From the IMG/VR virus record IMGVR_UViG_3300046167_000709, positions 1-64,000 of that record: 64,000 nt of DNA. One strand, 5' to 3'. Below are positions 46,723 to 53,095 of this stretch, one piece after another; positions within the stretch are counted from its first letter, which is position 1, and every line of letters begins with the position of its first letter. The stretch is from a virus. The notes beneath the pieces are model-generated. The model ran no database searches and was not told where the DNA came from. It saw nothing but the letters and a program-made list of their open reading frames with translations. The translations under genes were made by a program, and so were the position numbers.

Positions 46723-48735
46723 TTAAGATATTATTATCCATTCGCCTCCACGGTTCCATATTTCAACGACACTATATCCTGCAGTTGGTATAGTATAAGA
46801 AGATACTCCATTTATTGTCTGACTTAAAAAAGGTGTGATAATTACGTTTCTACCGCCCACGCTAAAGTCACCACTTAAAACAAACTTAAATTTTCTATAG
46901 TAGTTAGCAGTAATAGTAGCGTCTGGAAGCAACAAGTCAAAATCACCATTTACACCACTCCATGTTATAAATGTTATACCCGCACTATTTATATCTAGAG
47001 TTAATCCTGCGCCTGATGCCGCTGTAACAATTTGACCTGTTGTGTAGTTTGGTGCGTCTGCTGTTATAATTTTTCCAGTATCTTTGGAAACCGCAAATCC
47101 AGTTTGTCTAACATTTGAACCGTAAAAAGGAAGAGTTAATTCACCGTCGTCGTTTAACTCAAGAGCATTTGATCTATTTACAGTGCTAGTTCCATTACCT
47201 ACTATAAATAAATTATTTGGTGGTGTAGATGGTCGTATTGTTTGACTACCTGTGCTTACTTTATTATAGAGCCCGAAAACAGTTTCACCAAAATCATGCG
47301 CTTCTGTATAATAACCGCTACATATTGCGTAGTTTCCAGAGGCATTTGCGTTAAAACCCGCCATAACTTTAGAGCCGTGGCTTCCAGTTGCTGTGCTAAA
47401 ACTACCAAAAACCATAGACGTAGATCCAGACGCTTCACCGCCTATACCTATTATAATAGATGCAGCACCACTCGCAATAGGCACGTTAGATCCCACACCT
47501 ATTGCTACGGAGTAATCTGCAGAAGTTTCCACTTTAGCTCTACCTATGGCTGTGCTAGCTAGACCATAAGCTTGAGAGTCACTCCCTATTGCTGTAGAGA
47601 AACGTCCAGTACTTTCTGAATTATAACCTATAGACACCGTAGAATCAGCTCTAGCTGCGCTATCATAACCTATAGCTATAGGTCCAGTTCCAGTTTCAGC
47701 TGTAGCATTATCACCAAAAGCTATAGCACCGATGCTTGTCGATGAAGCATTATTACCAAAAGCTATAGAATTTGTTGCCGTAGCAGTAGCGTTAGAAGTT
47801 TTTATCGATGTTTGTGAAGTTCCTTTTTGTAAAAAGCTATTACCTAGTTCAGTATTACCAGTCCATATAGCTAAAGTGCCAGGCGTACCAGAGCCTGTTA
47901 ATCCAAACGGAACGTTTGCACTTACTATTGGGTTTGCAGGGTCGCTAGCATCTACGGTTACATTTGTTCCAGCAACTACTGATTGCATAACACCATCAGC
48001 TCCATCAACCCCGGGCTCGCCTTGATCACCTTTTGCGCCAGTATTTCCTGTTAGTCCTTGAACTCCCTGAGGTCCTTGTGACCCCGTAGCTCCAGGAGCT
48101 CCATCCGTACCGTTTGTACCGTCCACACCATCTACACCGTCTGCGCCAGCAGGACCAGTTGCCCCAGGAGCACCATCTGTACCGTTCGTACCATTTGTTC
48201 CATTAGTACCTGCGGTACCTTGTATTCCTTGAGGTCCTCTTAAAGGCCCGATGTTTAACCACGTGTTTCCAGCAGTCCAAACATAGCCATCACCAGCTGT
48301 AGCACCACCACCGGTTTGATCTATAACCCATAAATCACCAACTGTATTACCAGTCGCAGGTAGATCAGCCACCGTAGGTTTAGTACCTAATATATTTATT
48401 GACGTTCCATCTGCACCTGCAGGGCCTTGAGCTCCGTCTTGTCCGTCAGCACCATCTGCTCCATTAGCGCCAGGTGCTCCGTCTTGTCCGTCTACTCCGT
48501 TGGTTCCGTTAGTTCCGTTAGTACCATTAGCTCCATCAGCACCGTCCGCGCCATCTGCTCCTGCTGGACCTGGTACGCCTTGTGGTATTTCAGTTGCTAT
48601 TAAAGTTGATATACCACTAACTGGAAAGTTAACAGTTTTTGGATCGTCGTTTGTGTTAGGATCTGGTATCGATGTACCTATTATTAAGTCGCTGGACTTA
48701 GGTGTGCTTATTGGGTATTTTTGTGCTATTGCCAT
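46723..48735 (-). CDS. Tail fibre with collagen-like and YadA-head-like repeats
   Basis: A 670-residue fibre. Gly-x-y repeats at about residues 50-115 and 165-240 should form collagen-type triple helices. Residues about 310-490 are repeats of the AIGYDSAARA type, which are the left-handed beta-roll heads (YadA/Hep_Hag) of bacterial trimeric autotransporter adhesins. A beta C-terminal domain closes it. The mix suggests a long trimeric fibre whose head binds host surface. Low-complexity repeats make its length likely to vary between strains. Confidence 0.8.
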   Translation of the reverse strand: MAIAQKYPISTPKSSDLIIGTSIPDPNTNDDPKTVNFPVSGISTLIATEIPQGVPGPAGADGADGADGANGTNGTNGTNGVDGQDGAPGANGADGADGQDGAQGPAGADGTSINILGTKPTVADLPATGNTVGDLWVIDQTGGGATAGDGYVWTAGNTWLNIGPLRGPQGIQGTAGTNGTNGTNGTDGAPGATGPAGADGVDGVDGTNGTDGAPGATGSQGPQGVQGLTGNTGAKGDQGEPGVDGADGVMQSVVAGTNVTVDASDPANPIVSANVPFGLTGSGTPGTLAIWTGNTELGNSFLQKGTSQTSIKTSNATATATNSIAFGNNASSTSIGAIAFGDNATAETGTGPIAIGYDSAARADSTVSIGYNSESTGRFSTAIGSDSQAYGLASTAIGRAKVETSADYSVAIGVGSNVPIASGAASIIIGIGGEASGSTSMVFGSFSTATGSHGSKVMAGFNANASGNYAICSGYYTEAHDFGETVFGLYNKVSTGSQTIRPSTPPNNLFIVGNGTSTVNRSNALELNDDGELTLPFYGSNVRQTGFAVSKDTGKIITADAPNYTTGQIVTAASGAGLTLDINSAGITFITWSGVNGDFDLLLPDATITANYYRKFKFVLSGDFSVGGRNVIITPFLSQTINGVSSYTIPTAGYSVVEIWNRGGEWIIIS

Positions 48736-48738
48736 TTT

Positions 48739-48987
48739 TTATTTATTTTTTGTAACTCTGTTTGTTTCTGGGTTATATGTAGCTGAAGCTGCGGTTTCAC
48801 CAGCTCTATCTAGTGCTCTTTCCTCTGCTGTCATACGATTTCTAGCTTCTCCTTTAGCTGTTAGTTTACCATCAGCTGTCATATCGCCACGTTTCTTTAA
48901 TAACGCTATAGCAAAGCCTCTGTCTCTAACCTGAGCTGTAAGTCTATCGACTAATTGCCCGGAACCCATAAATCGTTGTGTTTCCAT
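48739..48987 (-). CDS. Conserved small protein, first gene of the leftward late block
   Basis: An 82-residue protein: SGQLVDRLTAQVRDRGFAIA, then KRGDMTADGKLTAKGEARNR and MTAEERALDRA. I recall similar small proteins with this order in marine phages, of unknown role. It is the first gene of the late block read leftward from the control region, 43 bases from the GTGACA element copy 2. Confidence 0.65.
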   Translation of the reverse strand: METQRFMGSGQLVDRLTAQVRDRGFAIALLKKRGDMTADGKLTAKGEARNRMTAEERALDRAGETAASATYNPETNRVTKNK

Positions 48988-49030
48988 ATCTATATATACT
49001 TACACATATCACCGTTTATTTACCAATAGT

Positions 49031-49075
49031 GTGACATAAGCCCCTTACTAGTATACATTAATAGCCTATTGTCAT
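49031..49075. promoter_or_regulatory. GTGACA element copy 2
   Basis: A 45-bp site beginning GTGACATAAGCCCCTTACTA and ending AATAGCCTATTGTCAT. Its arms are inverted repeats. It lies 44 bases upstream of the first late gene (48987) and may control leftward late transcription. Confidence 0.65.
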
Positions 49076-49250
49076 ACTTTTTAAAAAAAATGTTACATAT
49101 TTGGGGGTATGGTGTTATATTTCTCCTCCGGGAAGCGCGTTCGACAGGAAAAACGCAACCTTTTAGCCACCCCCGCCGACTTTTTACAACCATTTTTCAT
49201 ATATATCGGGATTTTTTACTGTATATTTCTCTAGCATTTATGCTTTTTTA

Positions 49251-49294
49251 TTACAAACTAAATACGAAGTATATTGGATAATAATAATGTAAGT
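49251..49294 (+). promoter_or_regulatory. Early promoter-like repeat R1
   Basis: TTACAAACTAAATACG, a short variable spacer, TTGGATAATAATAATGTAA. This is the first of eight copies upstream of small rightward genes (R1-R8). It ends about 35 bases before the ATG at 49329. The repeats look like promoters recognised by host or phage sigma factor. Confidence 0.7.
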
Positions 49295-49328
49295 AAAAAC
49301 AAATATAAACAATAAAACAAAACTCACT

Positions 49329-49529
49329 ATGTCTAAACTATTAAACACTATTCAATTCTTAAATTCAAATAATATTAAATACTTAAAAATATTCAATTAT
49401 ATTATTTCATTACCAACTCAATCAATACATAATAACTTTTTAAATCTTAAAAATACAAAACAAATTAATTTTACAATACCATTTAAAAAATCATTTAATT
49501 ACATAACAATATTAATAACTAAATATTAA
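49329..49529 (+). CDS. Small early protein (66 aa)
   Basis: A 66-residue Asn/Ile/Lys-rich ORF, first behind repeat R1 with the common A-rich leader before its ATG. The composition reflects very high A/T content, so coding is supported mainly by position. No family recognised. Confidence 0.5.
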   Translation: MSKLLNTIQFLNSNNIKYLKIFNYIISLPTQSIHNNFLNLKNTKQINFTIPFKKSFNYITILITKY

Positions 49530-49549
49530 TATTTTTTACAAAAATAACT

Positions 49550-49687
49550 ATGAAACGAATAAAATACATACAGTCAATTGAATTATTTCTACTAAAAAAT
49601 CCAGAAGTAATTATACAAAATGTAATGCCGCAATGTATACTCGATGAATTGTATTACTTTCAAAGATGTCAATACAAACTGTTGTAA
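49550..49687 (+). CDS. Small early protein (45 aa)
   Basis: A 45-residue ORF from the ATG at 49550, 20 bases after the previous gene and with the same A-rich leader. It has two Cys and a hydrophobic centre (IELFLLKNPEVIIQ). Unknown function; supported by packing. Confidence 0.45.
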   Translation: MKRIKYIQSIELFLLKNPEVIIQNVMPQCILDELYYFQRCQYKLL

Positions 49688-49691
49688 AAGT

Positions 49692-49737
49692 GTGACAATA
49701 GCCCCTTACTATACTTAGCTTAATACCCTAATGTCAC
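49692..49737. promoter_or_regulatory. GTGACA element copy 3
   Basis: A 46-bp site: GTGACAATAGCCCCTTACTA at one end and CCCTAATGTCAC at the other. It directly follows the stop of the 45-residue ORF and precedes repeat R2 by about 20 bases, so an operator role on the R2 promoter is plausible. Confidence 0.65.
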
Positions 49738-49759
49738 AGTTTTTAATAACAAAACAAAA

Positions 49760-49802
49760 TTACAAACTAAATACGAGTTATATTGGATAATATAAATGTA
49801 AC
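49760..49802 (+). promoter_or_regulatory. Early promoter-like repeat R2
   Basis: TTACAAACTAAATACGAG, then TATATTGGATAATATAAATG. It starts about 70 bases before the ATG at 49832 and is the second of eight copies. It sits next to GTGACA element copy 3. Confidence 0.7.
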
Positions 49803-49831
49803 TAAATAATAATAATACTAAAATTAAAACT

Positions 49832-49963
49832 ATGCAATTAATAAACTACATCGATTTCACTTCAATATGTGAAGATAACAATTTAAAATATGGCGACTTG
49901 TCACCAAAACAACATATTGAATTAGAAATAATATTACAACAATTTATAAATCAAAATAAATAA
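49832..49963 (+). CDS. Small early protein (43 aa)
   Basis: A 43-residue acidic ORF (INYIDFTSICEDNNLKYG) after R2. Its stop codon overlaps or touches repeat R3. No family recognised; supported by leader and promoter context. Confidence 0.5.
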   Translation: MQLINYIDFTSICEDNNLKYGDLSPKQHIELEIILQQFINQNK

Positions 49964-50005
49964 TTACAAACAAAATACGATATGTATTGGATAATAATAA
50001 TGTAA
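49964..50005 (+). promoter_or_regulatory. Early promoter-like repeat R3
   Basis: TTACAAACAAAATACGAT, then TGTATTGGATAATAATAATG. It begins at the stop of the previous ORF and ends about 33 bases before the gene at 50039. Confidence 0.7.
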
Positions 50006-50038
50006 CTAATAAATAATAATAACTAAAATATAATAACT

Positions 50039-50266
50039 ATGTCAAATTTACAATCAAAACGATTCGTCGTCAGAAAATCTTTAATCGGAAAAAATCAAAT
50101 TATCGAAGTAACTTTCAAATCAGGTAAAACTTTTACTTACAATCATGATATTGTATATGAACTAATGAAAGATAAATTAAATTCTATGAACTGTTTCGAA
50201 AAGTATAAATCTTATACATCGTCCACTTCAGTTCCAGTAATTCTTCGTGACAAAGTAGTAATATAA
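50039..50266 (+). CDS. Small early protein (75 aa)
   Basis: A 75-residue basic protein (QSKRFVVRKSLIGKN, FKSGKTFTYNHDIVYELM) with a beta-hairpin then helix layout that loosely recalls KTSC-like domains. It follows repeat R3. Its stop lies in the loop of a strong hairpin at 50249-50277. Confidence 0.55.
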   Translation: MSNLQSKRFVVRKSLIGKNQIIEVTFKSGKTFTYNHDIVYELMKDKLNSMNCFEKYKSYTSSTSVPVILRDKVVI

Positions 50267-50277
50267 TACTACTTGTC
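50249..50277. terminator. Long hairpin overlapping the stop codon, with GTGACA-like ends
   Basis: GACAAAGTAGTA pairs with TACTACTTGTC (one bulged A) around a 6-base loop. It could end transcription of the previous ORF, but there is no T-run after it. Its ends (GTGACAAAG ... CTTGTCAT) look like the GTGACA element in compact form and more TGTCA boxes follow to 50306, so it may instead be an operator. Confidence 0.5.
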
Positions 50278-50359
50278 ATGACAAACTGTCACATCGAGTG
50301 TCATACTCTAACTATAAAAATAACTAATAAACTTTTATACACCTATAAAAATAACTTAT

Positions 50360-50458
50360 ATGAGAAAATTCTTTCACACTATTGTACTCAAAATCAGTAA
50401 CTTTAAAGTATCTGACTATGTAGAAATTGGTTTCGCTCCGAATGAAACTAAGTGGTAA
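50360..50458 (+). CDS. Possible 32-residue protein
   Basis: An ORF from the ATG at 50360 (MRKFFHTIVLKISNFKV, then GFAPNETKW) with the usual A-rich leader. Very short; support is context and leader only. Confidence 0.35.
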   Translation: MRKFFHTIVLKISNFKVSDYVEIGFAPNETKW

Positions 50459-50483
50459 TTCAAAATGGTGACTATCCGAACCA

Positions 50484-50555
50484 TGAAGTGGGCACTCAAA
50501 CTGGATAGGAAATCTGAAGTAATGGTTAATGTGAGTTCGATTCTCACTGCTTCAA
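50484..50555 (+). ncRNA. tRNA-like RNA 4 (T-arm and acceptor, no clear anticodon arm)
   Basis: 72 nt, the usual tRNA length. TGAAGTG and TGCTTCA pair as a 7-bp acceptor with two G-T pairs, and GTGAG-TTCGATT-CTCAC is a perfect T-arm with discriminator A. The D-loop-like CTCAAACTGGATAGG is close to normal. I cannot form a 5-bp anticodon stem with a 7-base loop and U33. It could be a damaged tRNA or a tRNA mimic. It sits directly before repeat R4. Confidence 0.5.
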
Positions 50556-50600
50556 CTACAAACAAAATACGATTATCTTTGGATAATATAATAAACTAAT
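50556..50600 (+). promoter_or_regulatory. Early promoter-like repeat R4
   Basis: CTACAAACAAAATACGAT, then TATCTTTGGATAATATAATA. It contains TATCTTTG, a match to the Bacteroidetes -7 box TAnnTTTG. It lies just behind tRNA-like RNA 4 and before the ORF at 50624. Confidence 0.72.
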
Positions 50601-50623
50601 AATAACTAATAAAATTAAATACT

Positions 50624-50743
50624 ATGTCAAACTATTCTTACACACTATACAAAATAAGTATGCGAATATACAAAAAATGTTACTCTAAATTAACTGAAAA
50701 ACAAAAATCTGAAGTACTAGATATATACTACGACTTCTACTAA
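50624..50743 (+). CDS. Possible 39-residue protein
   Basis: An ORF after repeat R4 with 39 residues (Tyr/Lys/Ser-rich, MSNYSYTLYKISMRIY at its start). The leader and promoter context support it weakly. No family recognised. Confidence 0.4.
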   Translation: MSNYSYTLYKISMRIYKKCYSKLTEKQKSEVLDIYYDFY

Positions 50744-50754
50744 ACTAAATAACT

Positions 50755-50967
50755 ATGCGAATAATTAAACACTTTAACCCACACTTTCCAGAGCGTGAAA
50801 CTTACAAATGTACTATACGATACACTACTAAGTTCGGTTCGCTCGATGAAGTAAATCAGTGGCGAGATGACCAACTAAAAAACGAAGACTATTACAAATC
50901 GCTTGAAGAATCAAATAACAAAGCGGCAGGTGTATTCTACCAAACATTAACTTATAAAGGCGATTAA
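50755..50967 (+). CDS. Small early protein (70 aa)
   Basis: A 70-residue charged protein (FPERETYKCTIRYTTKFGS, then WRDDQLKNEDYYKSLEE). It starts 12 bases after the previous ORF. Predicted beta-alpha layout. No family recognised. Confidence 0.55.
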   Translation: MRIIKHFNPHFPERETYKCTIRYTTKFGSLDEVNQWRDDQLKNEDYYKSLEESNNKAAGVFYQTLTYKGD

Positions 50968-50968
50968 T

Positions 50969-51151
50969 ATGAAATATATAACAATACTAGATTTCTCAAC
51001 GGGACATGTACACCAATATGAAATACAAGAAGACCAATATGAAGGAATCAAGACTTAAGATTTCATAATATCTAAAGGTTTTAGCTTAAGTAATATTGAG
51101 TGGATGAGTCACACTATGATAAAACAATATACTAACAAAAAACTCAGATGA
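50969..51151 (+). CDS. Small conserved protein interrupted by an in-frame TAA
   Basis: From the ATG at 50969 the frame reads MKYITILDFSTGHVHQYEIQ, 29 residues in all, then TAA at 51056. The same frame continues DFIISKGFSLSNIEWMSH to a TGA at 51149-51151. The two halves together resemble a small phage protein in which the TAA position is usually Glu. This is a substitution, not a frame change, so it could be a sequencing error, true nonsense mutation or read-through. Product about 60 residues if read through. Confidence 0.5.
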
Positions 51152-51369
51152 ATATGAAGAAAAATTTAAGAAACGTAGTATTTACTACAATGATAGGACT
51201 ATGCACTTTTCAAATAGGTGTGATATGGAAACAAAATCAAGTCAATCAAGTAAACGAATGGCGAGAGTCTATAGTAGAATCTTATATTCTACGAACAGAT
51301 GACGGTACAATGCTCGGATATAATATCAATATTCTTGACGACGAAAGACTTTTCACTTATGAAGACTAA
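51148..51369 (+). CDS. Small membrane-anchored early protein
   Basis: A 73-residue protein with a basic start (MNMKKNLRN) then a hydrophobic segment (VVFTTMIGLCTFQIGVIW) and an acidic outside-type tail. It looks like an uncleaved signal anchor, placing it in the inner membrane; an early membrane protein could serve superinfection exclusion. Function not known. Confidence 0.55.
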   Translation: MNMKKNLRNVVFTTMIGLCTFQIGVIWKQNQVNQVNEWRESIVESYILRTDDGTMLGYNINILDDERLFTYED

Positions 51370-51493
51370 GAAAACTAAGCGTAAATTTAGTCACCATAAG
51401 ATTAAATTAACAGAGATAGAAGCAATCGAGCGCGAATGGGCGATGAGATATAACTCTGAAATACCAAAGTGGCAACAAGAAATGTACACTTAA
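51359..51493 (+). CDS. Small basic early protein (44 aa)
   Basis: From the ATG at 51359, overlapping the previous gene by 11 bases, 44 residues: a Lys-rich start (MKTKKTKRKFSHHK), then EIEAIEREWAMRYNSEIPKW. The 51299 alternative start lies inside the previous gene. Unknown function. Confidence 0.5.
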   Translation: MKTKKTKRKFSHHKIKLTEIEAIEREWAMRYNSEIPKWQQEMYT

Positions 51494-51535
51494 TACAAAC
51501 AAAATACGATTATCTTTGGATAATAATAATGTAAC
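51493..51535 (+). promoter_or_regulatory. Early promoter-like repeat R5
   Basis: ATACAAACAAAATACGAT, then TATCTTTGGATAATAATAAT and GTAAC. It contains TATCTTTG. It precedes the gene at 51552 by 16 bases after the repeat end. Confidence 0.72.
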
Positions 51536-51551
51536 AACTAAATAATATACT

Positions 51552-51752
51552 ATGAAAAAAATTAAATTTATCAACTCGACAACTATCAGGTTTGATGGCC
51601 AAGATTACAAAGGTTATCCTGTCGGCGAGTTACCAAAACGCTTTGCGTTTATCTACAACGAAGACAAAGACCAAGAAGGTATCACTGAGTGGTTCAACTA
51701 CAAAGGTCTAACTTTTGTCGAGTATAACCCTTCAATCTGGTCTTATGTCTAG
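51552..51752 (+). CDS. Small early protein (66 aa)
   Basis: A 66-residue beta-rich protein (IKFINSTTIRFDGQDYKGY, then FAFIYNEDKDQEG) first behind repeat R5. Overlaps the next gene by 8 bases at its TAG stop. Function unknown. Confidence 0.55.
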   Translation: MKKIKFINSTTIRFDGQDYKGYPVGELPKRFAFIYNEDKDQEGITEWFNYKGLTFVEYNPSIWSYV

Positions 51753-51978
51753 TCCTAAAAATATGAAGGAAGCGTGTCAAGCTATGATAGACTCGAGAAG
51801 AAATCGTGCAAGAGGGCATAGACTCAAGCACCAACACGAGGTGTGTAGCGGACTGACTGATAAAGAGTGGAACGCCGTGGTTACAAGGCAGAAAAGCTCT
51901 TTCGCTAAAGGCAAGTCGTTCGCTTACACTGCTCGATGGAATGATTACAAAGTAAACTATAAAAAAATAAAACTATGA
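51745..51978 (+). CDS. Small basic early protein (77 aa)
   Basis: The ATG at 51745 gives 77 residues (MSSPKNMKEACQAMIDSRRN, then RGHRLKHQHEVCSGLTDKEW). An upstream ATG at 51715 lies inside the previous gene and is less likely. His/Cys/Arg-rich, which could bind nucleic acid. It overlaps the next gene by 4 bases (ATGA). Confidence 0.55.
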   Translation: MSSPKNMKEACQAMIDSRRNRARGHRLKHQHEVCSGLTDKEWNAVVTRQKSSFAKGKSFAYTARWNDYKVNYKKIKL

Positions 51979-52262
51979 AACTAATAGAAGTAAACAAAAA
52001 CGGAACATCTACGTTCTTATTAAATGACGGGCGTAAAATAAAGTCATATCAATCAGGTTATGTAAGAATTGAAACCTCTTATCTTGATCGACTATATCAA
52101 ATAAACAAAAGAATTGAAGTTAGAGACGAATACTGGACAGGTTATTGGCATGGTAAAGGCTATACTGATAGAGTTGTAAGCAACTACAAGCGTATACTAA
52201 TACCAAACGAGATCGACAGGTTGCAATATATTATTAACTGGGTAAAGAAAAATGTAAAATGA
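51975..52262 (+). CDS. Early protein (95 aa)
   Basis: A 95-residue protein beginning MKLIEVNKNGTSTFLLNDG, with beta strands then a tyrosine/arginine-rich helix and an end helix (IDRLQYIINWVKKNVK). ATGA overlaps on both sides mark coupled translation. No family recognised. Confidence 0.55.
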   Translation: MKLIEVNKNGTSTFLLNDGRKIKSYQSGYVRIETSYLDRLYQINKRIEVRDEYWTGYWHGKGYTDRVVSNYKRILIPNEIDRLQYIINWVKKNVK

Positions 52263-52462
52263 CAGAAAAAATAAAAGACTTTGTAGAACACGAGTTAAAA
52301 ATGTTAGACAAAGGTATCGTGGCAACTCCACAAGATAGAGAGTATCTAGAATCTTTTGCTAAAGCAAACCAAGGATCTATGGATATACTACTAATGCAAA
52401 TGAGTATTAACTTTGGCTATAAAATAGCTTTAGAAAACATGAAAGACAGATTTTATGAGTAA
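52259..52462 (+). CDS. Early protein (67 aa)
   Basis: A 67-residue acidic, helical protein (MTEKIKDFVEHELKMLDKG) in a chain of overlapping genes. No motif recognised. Overlaps the next gene by 8 bases. Confidence 0.5.
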   Translation: MTEKIKDFVEHELKMLDKGIVATPQDREYLESFAKANQGSMDILLMQMSINFGYKIALENMKDRFYE

Positions 52463-52682
52463 AATGAACGAAATAGATGAGATAGCTCAGTATCAAGCTG
52501 ATGTTATACTAGAAACCCTGAAAGAACAGGTGGAATGGTCCATAGCGGACTATGATGTAAACGGTGATGACTATTATAATCTAAGAGATTACACTGTCTA
52601 CCAAACTGTAATTAAATTACTAGAACAAGTGGATCTTGTAGATGTTGATAATTACAAACAAAATACGATTATCTCTGGATAA
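52455..52682 (+). CDS. Early protein (75 aa), end overlaps repeat R6
   Basis: A 75-residue acidic helical protein (MSKMNEIDEIAQYQADVILE, then EQVEWSIADYDVNGDDYYN). Its last codons are made from the repeat R6 itself (NYKQNTIISG), so the promoter-like repeat has been kept inside coding sequence. Unknown function. Confidence 0.5.
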   Translation: MSKMNEIDEIAQYQADVILETLKEQVEWSIADYDVNGDDYYNLRDYTVYQTVIKLLEQVDLVDVDNYKQNTIISG

Positions 52683-52694
52683 TATATATGTAAC
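52652..52694 (+). promoter_or_regulatory. Early promoter-like repeat R6
   Basis: TTACAAACAAAATACGAT, then TATCTCTGGATAATATATAT. It overlaps the end of the previous gene and precedes the zinc-ribbon gene at 52713 by 18 bases. Confidence 0.7.
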
Positions 52695-52712
52695 AAATAA
52701 AAATAATAAACT

Positions 52713-52901
52713 ATGTATTGTAAATGTGGAAATGAAGTACACCCTGTGAGGTTGGAATTAGGTTATAAAACGTGTGTTGAGCACTCGACAACTCAAACAT
52801 ATTCGTATGTACCTATTATCGAGCACAAAACAGGTAATACAATACAAATTGTCAGCCAAGAAGTAAGTGCATCTGTGCACAGAGCTTGGCGGCGTAAATA
52901 G
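52713..52901 (+). CDS. Small zinc-ribbon protein
   Basis: A 62-residue protein with C3-x-C5 and, after a stretch with RLELGYKTCVEHS, a further Cys at 21 and His at 24; this resembles the single zinc ribbon of DksA/TraR-like proteins that bind RNA polymerase. The C-terminus is basic (VHRAWRRK). It may modulate host transcription early in infection. The match is partial: only three Cys are seen. It is immediately followed by the RNA cluster. Confidence 0.55.
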   Translation: MYCKCGNEVHPVRLELGYKTCVEHSTTQTYSYVPIIEHKTGNTIQIVSQEVSASVHRAWRRK

Positions 52902-52916
52902 CTAGATAAATCTAGC
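52901..52916 (+). other. Perfect hairpin with TAAA loop before RNA 1
   Basis: GCTAGA-TAAA-TCTAGC: a 6-bp stem with a 4-base loop starting at the last base of the zinc-ribbon stop codon. A second TAAA hairpin (CGCA-TAAA-TGCG) lies inside RNA 2 at 53066-53077. It may protect or process the RNA transcript. Confidence 0.55.
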
Positions 52917-52919
52917 GGC

Positions 52920-53005
52920 AACTAGGTATGGATGCAACAGGAGTTATTAAATTAACCAGAGTTCATTACTGCGACGGCATGAGAGTTCGATTCTCTCACT
53001 AGTTA
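52920..53005 (+). ncRNA. tRNA-like RNA 1
   Basis: 86 nt. AACTAG pairs with CTAGTT (6 bp, the seventh G-A mismatched) and GAGAG-TTCGATT-CTCTC is a perfect 5-bp T-arm with a 7-base loop. The middle does not give a regular cloverleaf: possible hairpins are GTTA/TAAC around TTAAAT and CAG/CTG around AGTTCATTA. Length would suit a class II tRNA (Leu type) damaged by an extra base. It is first of three tandem RNAs 6 and 5 bases apart. Confidence 0.5.
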
Positions 53006-53011
53006 CAAATC

Positions 53012-53090
53012 GTACAGTATCACGGGTTGCAGAGTAATTAACTGCATGCACGGTGGAAGTCCGATCGCATAAATGCGGAGATAACTGTAC
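53012..53090 (+). ncRNA. Acceptor-stem RNA 2 without a T-arm
   Basis: 79 nt closed by a perfect 7-bp stem (GTACAGT with ACTGTAC). Inside are TGCAG/CTGCA around a 9-base loop and CGCA/TGCG around TAAA, but no T-arm. It sits exactly between two RNAs that do have T-arms. It could be a degenerate tRNA or another small structured RNA. Confidence 0.4.
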
Positions 53091-53095
53091 TTTTT

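Larger units (their letters stand above)
48988..49328. promoter_or_regulatory. Divergent control region
   Basis: A 341-base gap between leftward and rightward transcription. It contains one GTGACA element (49031-49075), a short GC-rich patch (about 49122-49182) with a GCGTT/AACGC hairpin, and the first copy of the early promoter-like repeat (49251-49294). No ORF with coding support is seen. It probably starts both transcription directions and could hold a replication origin. Confidence 0.6.

Noticed and set aside
47242-47562. Plus-strand ORF of 106 residues opposite the fibre repeats
   Set aside because: It mirrors the repeated codons of the YadA-like region, is rich in Arg/Tyr/Cys from reversed repeats, and runs against the late operon.
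50531-50555. Phage attachment site (attP) derived from a tRNA 3' end
   Set aside because: The T-arm plus acceptor would suit an attP, but there is no integrase, and the 5' acceptor half is present and pairs.
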